Source: Litsea cubeba (taxonomy: Eukaryota; Streptophyta; Magnoliopsida; Laurales; Lauraceae). From it: a DNA stretch of 64,000 nt. The stretch lies in assembly GCA_012931725.1 (NCBI GenBank), contig CM022955.1:12382137-12446136 (forward strand). Direction: 5' to 3'. Position numbers and translations under genes: made by a program. Below are positions 1 through 11,869 of this stretch, piece by piece. The notes beneath the pieces were generated by a model. It saw only the letters and a list, made by a program, of their open reading frames with translations. It had not been told where the DNA came from and did not search any database. The first letter of the stretch is position 1, and every line of letters begins with the position of its first letter.

Positions 1-67
1 CAGACTGTCCAAGGTTGGTAGCCTCCCAGTGATAATTGAAGGCATTGGCTCTGTGGGTACAGCTCCC
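1..67 (-). CDS. TFB2: TFIIH subunit p52 (TFB2/GTF2H4), exon 4, partial
   Basis: This is the start of the fourth coding exon; the rest lies beyond base 1. A good acceptor (AG on the minus strand, complementary to 68-70) precedes it. The first base completes a glycine codon left open by exon 3, then it reads GAVPTEPMPSIITGRLPTL. This corresponds to the GGVLPREPM-type segment that follows the FQ-x-x-LQ motif in plant TFB2. TFB2/p52 is a core TFIIH subunit that holds and stimulates the XPB helicase/ATPase in transcription initiation and nucleotide excision repair. The frame is open to the window edge. The call rests on the continuous match over all four exons rather than on this short piece. Confidence 0.85.
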
Positions 68-740
68 CTGACATTTCCGAGTAATAGGTCATAAAAACAT
101 ACGTTCCAGATTTAGAGTGCAAATATAGTTGATGAATATGATGGATGTGTTAATAAACATAAAAAAATAAAACATAAAATAAAATAACAACTATGGAGTT
201 ACAAGGACTTCATATCATCAGTAAAAAGGCAAAACTCATAGGTAGCAATCATAAAATTAATATGATAAACGAGGCAAAGGGACAAGTATAATATAGCTCT
301 AGGTGTAATGCAACCTGATCTGACAACAATAGTGGGAATGTGCTGCATGATTAAACAATGGAAGTTTGCAATGCCCCAGTGATAAAGACAAACTGTCAGT
401 CATTGTGATTCTGTTTGTGTTTTGTTCACACAGCAAAAGATTAGTTCTAACATGAGTTATCAATACAGATCTAGCATTTGACAAACTTAGGTACATGACG
501 GGCAGAAATCCAAACACGCGCGCGTGGGCACACACGCACAGAGAGAGAGCGATGAAATTAAGTACTCTTTGTGCTCATAAGAGACAGCACTATATATAGA
601 TCATAACAAAAACAAGCCACTGATTTTGTGCCAACTGCAAACTGCACAGCTAATTACATGATCCCTATGTTTATCTTCCTGGTCAAAGCTAACCTCCAAA
701 GTCTATTTTGCTTTACATATTACATAAGATCAACTCTCAT

Positions 741-998
741 GACTACAATATGACAGCCTTTAAAATCAATTTAATGTATCAACTCTCTCCACAATAAAAC
801 ATGACTATAATATGGGAAGATTTCCACCTGCGCACGGTGCGTATGGCATATTGGATGTGGGATGCGTATCAAGGGTAATGTGTGAAATTCAGAGGTGGGT
901 CCCACCTATTGGATGTTTCAGGATGCAGTGTGTATGAGCACCATGAGCAGGTGAATGTTTTCCCTATAATATGACAGACTGTAAAATCAATTTAATGC
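741..998 (+). repeat. Duplicated ~36-bp segment flanking the MITE
   Basis: A segment around AATATGACAG-CTTTAAAATC is present at 741-776 and again, slightly diverged, at 963-998. A third partial copy (ATGACTATAATAT) abuts the MITE at 801-813. The duplication is larger than the MITE's TSD, so the MITE probably landed inside an already duplicated sequence. Confidence 0.6.
814..964. mobile_element. MITE, 151 bp, 8-bp TSD (hAT-like)
   Basis: The ends are imperfect inverted repeats: left begins GGGAAGATTTCCACCTGC, right complement begins GGGAAAACATTCACCTGC. They are flanked by identical 8-bp direct repeats TATAATAT (806-813 and 965-972). An 8-bp duplication is typical of the hAT superfamily. There is no coding capacity. 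The family is not recognised. Confidence 0.75.
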
Positions 999-1707
999 AC
1001 GCTTCCTATATGTTACTCTGCAGTACCATTTCACACCCCCTTCAAATTGATATGAATGATCAAATAGTCAATTTGGGAACAAGAGACTCATGGCTATAAC
1101 AGGTCATGGCAATAATAAAGATATCTGCTAACTGCATTTGGAAGGCACAAGTGGAAGTGTGACGATCTTCTAGTCATACTCTCTAAAATAAAGTGACGGC
1201 CAACTTCAAATGCCCCACATGTTCATTGTAGACAAATTGTGCCACAATCTGGATAACTCTTGTATTAACATTTAACAGAATGAAGAATATATTATTGTTG
1301 AGGAAAATGAAGTTCTGAAAAAAGAACTTAAAGCCAAACAATTGCAAAATACTTTTGAAATAACTCCATCTTCATCTTCTGTGAATAATTGAGGAACCTA
1401 GTTTTATTCCTTAAACTTCCAGGAGATCAAGGAGTCCCAGAGAAACACATAACAACCAATCATCAAGCACTGAGTATCTAAACATCCAACCCGATCAACA
1501 TCATCATAAGTAGATGGAGATAGAAGCAAATTTGCATGAAAAGTAAATATCCATCCAGGGTCCCCTTGAGCTGAATAATTCAAAGAAGTATGGTCATATG
1601 TATTGAAGATTCTTTTATGGGAAACGTGAAGAAAGAGGATAAAGAAAGGAAAATGAAAAGACGGGGAAGGGGAAGGGGGGGGGGGGGGGGGGGCTGAGGA
1701 TTAGTTT

Positions 1708-1952
1708 AAGATGGTTTGGACAAATCTAAGCAGGCACAATGCCGATGAGGATTAGTTTTTCTATACAGGTTGATGGCCCGCCAAGGAAAAGGATAGGCTA
1801 AAGAGGACATGGATGGAAGTAGTAAGGATAGATCTAAATAAGTACAACCAATCCGACGATTTGGCTGAAGATAGATAAGAATGGAGAAACAAAATTCATG
1901 TAACCGACTCCAACATAGTTGGGACAAGGCCTTGATCATGATGATGATGATA
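1708..1952 (+). mobile_element. RTE-clade LINE, 3' end remnant with (ATG)n tail
   Basis: Plus-strand fragments read RWFGQI, then VDGPPRKR, KRTWMEVVRIDLNKYN, DLAEDR, EWRNKIHVTDSNIVGTRP. These are the characteristic C-terminal end of plant RTE reverse transcriptases (LRWFGH...RPRKTWxEVV...AxDRxxWR...). It contains stops and a frameshift, is cut at the 5' side and ends in the ATG-repeat tail usual for RTE. The minus-strand ORF over it is a shadow. Confidence 0.8.
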
Positions 1953-2788
1953 CAGGTTAATAAACATTCCTTTCTCGGAAGTCTCCTCAAGGACAGGAAA
2001 AAAATGCCTCTCATCTGTGACTTTGTCATGTGAAAGAAAGATTTTAACGACCTACAGATTCTGAAGCCCAAAGAGTCACTCCAAGAAATAATAACTGTCA
2101 ACGACATACAAGGTAAGGATTCAACACCTGCCGCAGTGTTCTTGAGAAAAAATAGATTAATCGCATTAAGTCTGTTTAAGTCTTTCCTGAAGAATTATTG
2201 CTGTCTAAAGGTTTCCAAATTATGCACTTGAGGCCTGCTTAACACACATCAATTAGGTTGTGCCGCAGTCCACGAGGGTGAGCCCAATTGATTGGAAAAC
2301 CCAACTCCAATCCCCTACCCAAATCTATAGAAACACTAGCAAGTACAACACAAGGATATAAGTAGTCGAAAGCTTACCCCAAAAGCAATACACTACTTGA
2401 AATAATCTTCAAACCTTGGGAAAAATCAGTCTCATACCATCAAGAGAAGAGATCATTTGCAAGCCATGCAAATAATAGTGACAAAATATGAATAACAGGC
2501 AACCTAGGGTTGGACGTCTATATTATTCTCATAAAACTCAACCATACTCCTCATCACCCATCAAGTTCAAGCAATAAAAGGAAAATACCAAAATACTACC
2601 TTATGTGACTTTTTCCTGAACACATCTACTTTCCTTATTTAAGTTTAGCAAGTGTTTGCCCCGCAGACTCATTCCTAGATATGGATTTGCCTTTTGGTAA
2701 GTTGCCAAAACTTGAAACTTGCATATCTCTGAATTTCATTGGAGATCCCATGTTAAGAGGTTGCGGGCCCCACTTTTTTACTAGTAAG

Positions 2789-3637
2789 CAAGGATTTAAA
2801 ACTCAGACTCTGGACCCAACTCGGTCAAGGACGAGTCCGAGCCAACCTGCCCAACTTGGCCAAGTCGCATGGGACTCGACCAAGTCAAGTTCATTTAACA
2901 GTTCACAAAAAAAATAAATAAATAAATAAATAATGTATGAGAGCCTCATCAGTTGAAAATTTGTAAAATCTTTTTGCTTTGATAAGTTTTTTACGATTTG
3001 AATGTATTATAATTCAATCGGATCATTTCCGTCACATAATTTCTACCCTAACCCTACCAAACAGAAAATTAGGCCGAGCGACATATGCAAGTGTGTTGTC
3101 TTTTCAAAATGGAGAAATGAGGCCTCTTTCTTGAAATAAGAAGAAATAAAATCCTACATATGCTTGAGGAGTACATCTTTGTCATAGAGGAGAGGAGACA
3201 CCTGTTATTAAGGACGAATTTCTATATAGTGTCATTGGATTACATGAAAGAAAATATCCATCCTTAGACCGCCTCTTATTAAGGACCAATTTCTATATGG
3301 GATCATTGAATTACATGAAAGAAAATCTATGTCAATACCTCAATGGACCATAAGCTCTAATGCCGGAGAAGCGAGTGTGAGTTTATCAACCAACTTCCTG
3401 TGGTGTAATGGATGCAGGCATGCAGCAAAACAAGAGTAAAATAGATTTAGATGATTCAGTAGCAGAGATTAGATGGTCGGTTGAGTCTGTCATTATGGAG
3501 TCAACCTACTTGCCCGAGCCACATAGGGAATCGGCCTAGTCACATGTGACTCGGCCGAGTCCCTTTGAATCGTGTACGAGTCCTAGTAGACCCGACTCAG
3601 TAAGGGCCCTCAGACTCGGGCGATTTTTTAAACCTTG
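2789..3637. mobile_element. Non-autonomous hAT-like element, 849 bp
   Basis: The left end is CAAGGATTTAAAACTCAGAC; the right complement is CAAGGTTTAAAAAATCGCCC. Both continue into GAGTC/ACTCGG-rich subterminal sequence. Flanking 8-bp duplications are CTAGTAAG (2781-2788) and CTAGTGAG (3638-3645), 7 of 8 identical. There is no transposase ORF. The interior has a repeated phrase (AAGGAC-AATTTCTATATxG with ATTACATGAAAGAAAAT at about 3210-3330). Confidence 0.8.
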
Positions 3638-4118
3638 CTAGTGAGTCCAACCATGTGTATTTCTACAGACGAGACCTAGGTGCCCTATGTGGGCTCGATT
3701 TGAAGTGGAATATGCATGTTTTGGTCATCATTAATGGGCCCATCCCAATTTTGCTGGACTTTTCATCATGCTAGGGCTTGATTTGGTTGAATTACATGGT
3801 CCAAAAGGATCAATAAGGTGTTGTTTTGATCCCCTTAATTATTTTGGAAGATTTGGCAATTGATTTGGACACATCTTGACCTTCCAATCAAAGACTTTCA
3901 CTTCCTTGATCTTTCTCCGATTTATATGAAATTTTGACTCCTTCGTTCGATCAAGTGGATCATCAACAGCAAGACATGCCTACATTAGGCCGCGAAAACA
4001 CACAGTGCATTAGACTGAGAAATCATGCATGCGCACACATGAGGCTGAGCAATTTTAGTGCTAGGGGTGTAGAAAAGAAGCACCAGCTCCAGTACTGGAC
4101 ACTACCAAACTAGAATAG

Positions 4119-4438
4119 CATGGTTGGAAAACTCGTTGAGACTCTTGACTCAGCCAATTCAACTTCATTTTGGACAAGGGCCAAATCAAATCTATGAGAG
4201 CCTCGATATATATGAAAAAAATGTTGTGATTTGTAAGGACTATTGTTCTTTTTTTATTTATTGTTTTTTCATTTTTCAAATGTGAAAATTTATTAATTTG
4301 GATAAATTATCATAAATAAAGACATAAAATAATTTAAATGAAAAAAATTACTCATCAGGCCACATTGACTCCCCTGAGTCTTCTTTTTTTTTTTTTTTTT
4401 GAGTTGCACAAGTCCGAGGCTTGAGTTTCCCAACCTTG
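4119..4438. mobile_element. Non-autonomous hAT-like element, 320 bp
   Basis: The ends are CATGGTTGGAAAACTC and, on the complement, CAAGGTTGGGAAACTC. They are flanked by perfect 8-bp duplications TAGAATAG (4111-4118 and 4439-4446). The interior is AT-rich with an 18-20 base T run. It belongs to the same broad CAAGGTTT..ACTC family as 2789-3637. Confidence 0.85.
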
Positions 4439-4768
4439 TAGAATAGTAACGCATTATTTTAGATGATCCCACAAGTGTGTAGAAAAGAAACGTGTACAGG
4501 ACAAAAGCATCAGTTCCAACGACTCAAAAAAAAAAAAAAGGCAACAGCTCCAGTACTATAGACCACCAAACTGGAATAGTAGGTATAACTTTTAGATGCT
4601 CATATGGGTAGATACTTTGTTACCAAAGAGATTAGTACAGATAATCTTCCTGATCAAAGGGACTTTGAGTTAGCATCTTATACAGTTATATGAACATAGT
4701 CAACTGCACCAAGGTACACATCTTATACAGCTATACATATATATATACACCTAGTCCACTGCACCAAG

Positions 4769-5388
4769 CAGTTACAAAATCAGAATCGGACTCAGAGTCA
4801 CATTCTATGGTGTTTTTTTAATTTATTTATTTTTTTCAACAACCTTCGGCTGTTTGGTTGCTCTAGTGACACTGTACAACAATGGGGAAGAAATGGGCAT
4901 CTTGCTCTAATGAAATCTTACCTCAAAAAATACAAAAACCCTTCTTCAACCTTCTTCAAGAATGATGAAATGGGTATCTTGATCTCAAAAAATGGAAAAG
5001 AAATGATGCTAGAACCCTTTGGTAGCATAAAAATGGAGAAGAAATAAGCAAAAAGTTGGTTAAGCGGGGAAAAATGAGCAGAGTTGGAAATGGGGAAGAC
5101 ATGGGAAAAGAAATAACCAAAAGTTGGGTGGTTTCAAATGAAACGTTCCAAAAATGGGGAATAAATGAGCAAATGTTGGGAAAATAGAGAAGAAATAAGT
5201 AAGAGTTGAGAAAATGGAGAAGAAATAGGGAAACCGTAGGGTTTCAAACCCTTTTTACCTCAGTTCCAATACAACTCGGCCGAACTTCACTAGAACCGAA
5301 GCACACCCTACCGAGTCTAAGTCAGCTCAGATGGCCAATTTTTAAACCGTGGCACCAACTTGGACTGATGGCCAATTTTTAAACCCTG
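4769..5388. mobile_element. Non-autonomous hAT-like element, 620 bp, with duplicated right end
   Basis: The left end is CAGTTACAAAATCAG; right complements are CAGGGTTTAAAAATTGGCC and, about 35 bp further in, CACGGTTTAAAAATTGGCC. The 8-bp duplication GCACCAAG is at 4761-4768 and 5389-5396, with a near copy GCACCAAC at 5352-5359. So the terminal ~37 bp plus target are present twice. The interior (about 4880-5240) is a run of diverged copies of a GGGGAAGAAATG-like phrase. Confidence 0.7.
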
Positions 5389-6483
5389 GCACCAAGGGAT
5401 ACAGCAATGGATCCCATCTTCATTAGTCTTTTTTCTGTTCCAAGTTCTTATCAAAATTTCTGTGTGCTGATTACTTTTGTTTGATATATATCAAACACAC
5501 AGATGTTTCATGAACTCTTGAAGACCTCAATCAGACAGCCAACATAATCATGTAAGGTAACATATAAGGTTGCTTTTAATCAACGGAACTTTTGAGTTCT
5601 CTTTTTTCGAAAATAATAAGTTTCAAATCCCAATAGGAGAATGCAAGTAAAGACTGTGATGTACAAAGGAAAAGAAAGAGCATCTATCTGTTCACTAAGC
5701 TCTTGTAAGGCAACCAGATATGCTCTGCATATGGCTTTGAGTTAGCATCTTATACAGCTATATATGCCCAGTCAAATACACCAAGGAAAATGACTATGGA
5801 TCACATCTTCATGTGTCTTTTTTCTGTTGCATCAATTTGTGGTTCAAAGATGTTGTCCCAGCTCATGGTATCAGAAAAAACAGCATCATAGTTTCAATCA
5901 AGAATGTGAGTCAAAACTCTCTTTGTGCTGATACTGTCGTTGGATCATCCAGATAATCATGAAGGGCAACATCTAAAGGTAGTTCTTCATGGTTTCCTAC
6001 TACCACAACTGCTGTTCTACAACTACAACTACTGTTCTTTGAAGGATCGACAGTGTTATGCTGCCACAACGGTTTCCTTACTGTCACAGATCCATTAAAT
6101 TCATGGGCCTCATACACCTGCGGTCTGATCAAGCGATAAGTGCATATTAAGTTCCATCACAGCTGCTGAAGATGACGCAGTTGGAAAGCGTCTAACATAG
6201 CTCAAACAAGTAGAAATCTAGGGTTTCACTATCCTTCATCTATCCACTAAATCTGCAACGCAATCTCAGAAGACAATAGAAAGGAAATAACAAGATAAAA
6301 CAAAATGGAAACACGCCTAAACCAAGGCTAAATCTAATGCCTCAAATGGATTCGCACATCCACACTATCACAATCTTTGGAGATTCACACATTCACACTT
6401 TCACAATCTTTGGAATTTTCTCACGACAATAATAAATACAACCAAAGACTTTGGTTTTCAGCCCTTCTAATGGTTCTAAATGT

Positions 6484-6547
6484 TCATCATTTCATCATCA
6501 TTGATGCCCTGTCTGTCCCAACTATGTTGGGGTCAGCTACATGAATT
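6484..6547 (-). mobile_element. RTE LINE/SINE 3' tail fragment
   Basis: The complement reads ATTCATGTAGCTGACCCC, then AACATAGTTGGGACAG and ATG repeats. This is the same terminal sequence as the RTE remnant at 1900-1950, in the opposite orientation. It is only about 60 bp, so it is either a severely truncated LINE or a SINE sharing that tail. Confidence 0.6.
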
Positions 6548-8221
6548 ATAGTTCTAAATGTTCTTACATAATAAAGAAAAACTCAAACAAAATCTCAGTC
6601 ATCAAATCAACAACAGCTATGGTTCAATCCTTAAGTTTCACACAATTTTTTTTAATGAAAAAAAATACTAAAATACTATAAGTTCATATCTACCAAGATA
6701 TTATCATAAAAAGGGCCATACTTTCTAAATCAAAGTCAGTATTGGACAAGCTTGGGCTTGTTTCCTCATGCATAATGTCATAGTTTTATTCATTTTAGAG
6801 AATTTGGAACAAGAATGTGAATCTAGGAAACTAATGTAGATAATAACAAGGTTAATGTGTGGGAGGAAAACCCAAAGTCATGCCAAATAGGTGAGAGGAG
6901 AGCCCACAATCTTAAGCAAAGACGGCAACCAAATCCTTCTGTCTTCTCTCAAGAAATAGAAAGCCTAAAAAAATGTGAGATCTTACCCTGTCAATTCTAC
7001 TTTGTAATAACTTTCTGTAGTACTTAGAACAAGGGTCAGCAATTGTTTGGTTTAGGTTCAACTGTTCAAGGTAGTGTTCTAGATTCACTTCAAGGAAATA
7101 GGTTGGGATTCTTTGGTTTAGGCTCAGGGTAGCGATCTAGATTCACTTCATGGAAATAGGTTGGGTGATCTCAAAATGGGATCAGAGGTTTAAGAACTGC
7201 ATGAACAAGGTTTGCAGTTTGAATTGGACTATGATCTGGGGAGATTGCAGTTGGTAGCCATGCTTCAGCAGCTCTTGCAATATGTTGAACCAAAGGTTAG
7301 ATTAATGAGACTGGCTTTATGCATGACAAATACTCTCTAGAAAACCTGAACTAGATCAAATCGATGATCTTGTGAGCTCAGGTTCAGCTAATCAAAACAT
7401 GTTTCAATGGATAATTTGCTTCAATTGGAATTGAAGATTATGAGAAGAAAAGAGTTGGTCTGTGGATAAAAGTGTCAAAAATCTGAATGCAGCAGTTAAA
7501 TTCAAGATCAGCTGGTGACTGAAACCAAAGGAGATGGAGGATTCATCGATTGTGGGTACCAGTGAAAACATGTGCGTCAAATCCTTCATTCAGATCTGGC
7601 AATTGTTGGTCAACCATCACTAATGATCGTGGTTAGACAAAGGAAATGAATGATCCAAAGTCAAATGATTGAATGTAGAATATGGTACATGCTTTCAAGT
7701 TCATGCTTTCCAAGGTGCAAGTTCTCAGGTCATCTTTAGTAAATGAATCTAGAAATGGCATTCCTGGTTAGTTCTCAGGTCATACTTAGTAAAAGAAAAT
7801 CTGAAAGTGTCGTTCCTGGTTGTGAAGACCAGAAAATGAGCATGCAGGATCTTGACTAGGTTCATAATCTGAACTGAGGTTAGGCAGGAACGATTTTAAT
7901 TAGAAGGGGTGTTTTATTCATAGGCCATGGAAAGTATAACCATTCACGGTTCTGATATGGGTCTGGAAAGATATATGGGTTACATTATCATCAAAGGCAT
8001 GTTGAATCATTAGAATGAAAGGCACAAACCAAGAATAAAGAAGAGATGAGAAAGCAGAAGGTAGATTTCATCTTCATTAGGTTTAAGTTCTTGGCTGTTA
8101 TAGATGAGGTTTAGGGCAAAGGGCTTTGTATAAGACATTTCCAAACAAATTCTAGTTGGGTTTTCAAACGATGAAACACTCCATCCCAATCAATATAGAC
8201 AGTAACACACAGACGGGACAG

Positions 8222-8662
8222 TGTAATTATAATACCCCGGACCCCGTTATAGGGGCTAGAATTTATCTAATATTTTATATATTTAATTTCTTGGATTTGA
8301 TATACATGTATATACACATACATTTGTGAATGGTAAGTACTTATAACTGTATAATATTATGTGGGGGCCATGTTGTATTTAATTTTAGTAGGCCCTGACT
8401 TGTTAAAAAAGAGTTTTAGAAGAGCTTGGTAGGACCCCTTTTTAGTTATAAAAGGACTTTTAGATTTAAGTAATGGAACCCATAGCTTTGTATTAAAAGA
8501 AATACGAAAGGCTTGAGAATCAATTCGATAGGAATTTGAAAGTGCTCTTGCCCACCTCAGAATCCTTTTAGAAATAGTGTTAGCAATAGTGCAATGAATC
8601 CTATTTCTTTCCAAATAGTATTGCCAGCCTCTTTTGAGAATAAATGCCCATCAAGAGCCTTA

Positions 8663-8746
<84 letters not shown>

Positions 8747-8803
8747 ACCAAATCCTCGGCCGTACTTGGAGATTTAGAAGAGGAAACTAGAAGGAGAAGA
8801 GAG
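8222..8803 (+). mobile_element. Possible solo-LTR-like fragment with (TC)n
   Basis: It starts TGTAATTATAATACCCCGG, has a TATA-like TTATAAAAGG near 8443 and a TC tract in what would be the transcribed leader. This arrangement is common in plant LTRs. No partner LTR or clear 3' end was found, so this is a weak call. Confidence 0.3.
8666..8745 (+). repeat. (TC)n microsatellite
   Basis: About 40 uninterrupted TC units. The overlapping ORFs that read as Leu/Ser or Arg/Glu repeats are artefacts of this tract. Confidence 0.97.
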
Positions 8804-9051
8804 TGTTGATATTGTTGTGTCATTCAGCTCGAGCTTTTGGTGTTTACGGTTATTAACATGGTACCATAGTAAGAGGTCACGAGTTTGAAACCCCTATGAG
8901 GCATGTTACTTCCATTTGTCTGTTCTATCTGGTCCGGTCTGTCTGTTGGGTTTCAAATTCAAACGGCTTCCTTTTCGAGGGCCAGTGTTGATATATATTG
9001 TTGTGTCGTTCACGCTAACAGCTCGAGCTTTTGGTGTTTTCGGTTATTAAT
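8804..9051 (+). mobile_element. TRIM/SMART-like miniature LTR retroelement, ~248 bp
   Basis: Two short direct repeats frame it. Left 8804-8858 starts TGTTGATATTG and ends GGTTATTAACA. Right 8986-9050 starts TGTTGATATATATTG and shares CAGCTCGAGCTTTTGGTG. Immediately after the left repeat is TGGTACCATAG, which resembles the initiator-methionine tRNA primer site TGGTATCAGAG. A purine stretch (CGAGGGCCAG) precedes the right repeat. The interior has no ORF. The final CA of the right copy is lost and no target duplication is obvious. Confidence 0.65.
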
Positions 9052-9981
9052 GGAAAGAACCAGCAACCTTGAGCCATCTTTCATGACTTACATCTTTCTG
9101 CAAATTAACCGTGCGACTATAGCTTATATGAGTGGAATTCCTTATCTACGTGTATGATTTCAAATCCTAATTTCTGCCTCTAGATTCTTTCCCACATGAG
9201 ATAAGGGATAGTAATGATGATTCGATTGATCTTCCAGTTTTTATATGACAGCTACAGTGATTTCAGCACCCTGTCAACCGTTCTTTTTCTTTGACGCTCT
9301 AAATCGTAATTTCTCAGCACTAGTAGTTAACCAATGAATTCTTTTTCTTTTCTTTTCTTTTTGAATGGTAACCAATCAATTCTCTCATGTAGACAAGAAT
9401 TACTAGGCTGCGATTCCAACTCAAAGTGACCAAAAAGTTATGAGAAATTATGGCAGAAATTGAGATTTACAGATTTCAAGTCCTCATAATGCATTTTCCT
9501 GAAATTGGTTGTGGGGCCCATCTGACCCACTTGAAAAAAGGATCAAACCCAACCATCTGAAAGACCAAACCAGGGCAATCTTGTGGTCTGGTTCCTTTGG
9601 GAGGCAGATCCAGTTGAGTCCATAGACCAATTGACCCAAAAGGCGGTCAGGTGAGGCATTCTCAGTTCGACTGAGCCTCCTTTTGAGTTCAAGAACTTCT
9701 GAAATTTGCAAGTAGGGGGCTGAACTTTACTGTTTTACATCTGAGCATCTTATGAGTTCTAAAAAGTACATGCCGGCCCTTGTCTTTTACTACTTTGAGC
9801 TCTAAAAGTGTCCAAAAACTTGTGATTAAGCCCATAGTATGCATAGCAATCACAACTGAACCTTTTATGGACTATTTAGTTGAGTTCTAGAATTTTGTAA
9901 ATTACAAATAAGGGCCTAACACTCCTTGTTTTCATACCTGAACCTTTTATAAGTCTCAACACGGAATTCAAAGGGCCCCGG

Positions 9982-10331
9982 CAAGGATCAAAATAGCGAT
10001 TGCGGCAGGCCTAGCTGCGAGTGGCCAAAACGCTATGTGACAGGCAATATGCAGCGGTGTGAATTTTTTAAGTAGTAAAAAATTTTGAATATTATGTAGC
10101 AGCCAATCTTGTGTTTTTTTAGTGATTTGGAACCATAAAAGGGAAGAGACAACTTTAAGAATGGCTATAAAGGAGAAGAAATATGAAAAACAATGTTTTA
10201 AATTAAAATTTATTGGCTCTACTAGGTTTTAGACCGTAGCGCTGCTATTTTCATAATAGTATAGCGGCCTCAACCACCAAGGCCGATAATGCCGCCACTA
10301 CGCTACGCAACGTCCGCTATTTTGAACCATG
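9982..10331. mobile_element. Non-autonomous hAT-like element, 350 bp
   Basis: The inverted ends are CAAGGATCAAAATAGCG and, on the complement, CATGGTTCAAAATAGCG. They are flanked by perfect 8-bp duplications GGCCCCGG (9974-9981 and 10332-10339). The interior is rich in CGCTA/TAGCG words. There is no ORF. Confidence 0.85.
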
Positions 10332-10714
10332 GGCCCCGGGTTCCGAGTAGTGACAATGATCCATAAAATATAAACCACTTTTCCTTCTTTTTTTTTTTCC
10401 AGCTACTCTGTTAATTTGTTCCAAATACATCACAAAAACAAACTGTATCTATGATGCACATATCGTGTCATGTCATATCCGATACTTCTCACTTTTTCTA
10501 TATAAAATCCATGTCCATGGCGTGTCCCTACCGTATCCATGCCGTATCTAGGCATCATAGAGCTGTATGCACGTCATCAAGACAATGATCCAGGAAAAGA
10601 ATAAGGAAAAAAAAAATCAGCAAAAGTCTTCCTAGTAGACTATAGGGAGCACAGCCGGAAAAACTATTGCACGGACATTACCAACCTAAAAATCTAGCAT
10701 AGAAACAAAATGAC

Positions 10715-10750
10715 ATATATATATATAGAGAGAGAGAGAGTGAGAGAGAG
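10715..10750 (+). repeat. (AT)n(AG)n microsatellite
   Basis: A compound tract of TA units followed by GA units with one T interruption, in intron 3 just downstream of exon 3 on the minus strand. Confidence 0.9.
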
Positions 10751-10958
10751 CAAAAATGTTGAAGACACTTCTTGGACATTACTGATTGTGTATAACTGTA
10801 TCTAGGTAGCAAAAAGAATAAATAAATTCATTCAACAATCTTTTGTATCATAGATCACCTCTGATGAGCACAGGTAAGAGAGAAAAGGATAGAGTTACTG
10901 ATATATGACATATTAAGATAAATATATGGGGAAAAGAAAAGGTGATAGAGATACATAC

Positions 10959-11027
10959 CCATACACCAAGTATTTCTGAAGACTGTCCTGAAACTTGGGA
11001 TTTAATTTATAACTGGTTTCCTTCTTC
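10959..11027 (-). CDS. TFB2: TFIIH subunit p52 (TFB2/GTF2H4), exon 3
   Basis: A 69-nt internal exon. Minus strand: acceptor ..TGGCAG then G (completing Arg from exon 2), 22 codons KKETSYKLNPKFQDSLQKYL plus VY, then GG and donor GTATGT. The SY-LNP-FQ-x-x-LQK pattern is the conserved segment of plant TFB2 following the VFxExxDR helix. The phase (1 + 66 + 2) fits exon 2 and exon 4 exactly. It is too short to stand out as an ORF and was found by homology and splice-site reading. It lies in the N-terminal winged-helix part of p52. Confidence 0.92.
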
Positions 11028-11869
11028 CTGCCAGTACAAAGAGATTTAGCAGAAAGTCAAATTTATGAAGTATGCTGTAGTGGAATAAATTTTCTTTATT
11101 CAGTCACTCTGACAGCCTTGTGACTCAAAAACCAAATAAAATAACCATCCTACTGGGGAAAGAAGGCATACTATATTTTTCTTTACATCAATAACACATT
11201 GTATGATTTAAGTACTTGTACTACGACAAACAGAAAGGTCAAAAAGTGAAAAAAGACAAATGAGAAACAACATTTGATACTCAACTCTTCAGCAAAGTAG
11301 ATTTTAAGCCTTCAATGCTAGTAAGCCATGGTACTATTAAATAGTTGTTCAGACTCCAAAATGTTTTTCATTTTCTGCTTCTCACTTGAGCACTCTATGT
11401 AGATAAGTTAAAACTTTTTTTTAAACCATGGAATACTGTAGCTACAAGTAGCAATGAATATGAACTTCAATAAATAAATAATAAGATGATTTGTCTACTT
11501 TTGTATTTAATAATTTTTTTATTTCTGATAGGGGTAGGTTAACAGAATTTATAAATTTAATATACTTCTGATGCATTTGCTTGATTTTTCATTTAAGTTC
11601 TGGTAAATTTCCATTAAATGTAAACAGATTTTATCTACACCTTACACATTCAATGTAAAAACAATTTTTTTAGTACTAATACATATTTGTATGGACTATT
11701 TGCTGTTGTTTCAGTTCTTGTAGGAAAAATATGGCTCAGATTCTTCGGAAAGATTATCGTTGGTATTTGTTCCCTATTTAGATTGTGTTAGTTGGAGGTA
11801 GTCTACATGACTACTTACCTATCCAGTGAAACTATCCTGGAAATTTAATTTTGGGAAAAGAATCTATCA

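Larger units (their letters stand above)
68..10958 (-). other. TFB2: TFB2 intron 3 (about 10.9 kb), transposon-filled
   Basis: The intron is bounded by a GTATGT donor (minus strand, just below 10959) and an AG acceptor at 68-70. The two exons join in frame, so no coding exon appears to be missing. It holds a MITE (814-964), an RTE LINE tail (1708-1952), four hAT-like non-autonomous elements (2789-3637, 4119-4438, 4769-5388, 9982-10331), a short RTE tail (6484-6547), an LTR-like stretch (8222-8803), a TRIM-like element (8804-9051) and microsatellites. I saw nothing recognisable in 68-740, 1003-1707, 1953-2780, 3646-4110, 5397-6483, 6548-8221, 9052-9973 and 10340-10958 beyond simple AT-rich sequence. 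A 19-base G run lies at 1675-1693. Confidence 0.8.

Noticed and set aside
1706..2107. A 133-codon minus-strand ORF
   Set aside because: Antisense shadow of the RTE LINE tail on the plus strand.
8557..8823. ORFs with long Arg/Glu or Leu/Ser runs
   Set aside because: Caused by the (TC)n tract; the same applies at 12360-12587, 21809-22060 and 25449-25674.
8859..8900. tRNA-like B box (GAGTTTGAAACCCC)
   Set aside because: No cloverleaf can be drawn. It sits just after a primer-binding site, as in many TRIM/copia leaders.
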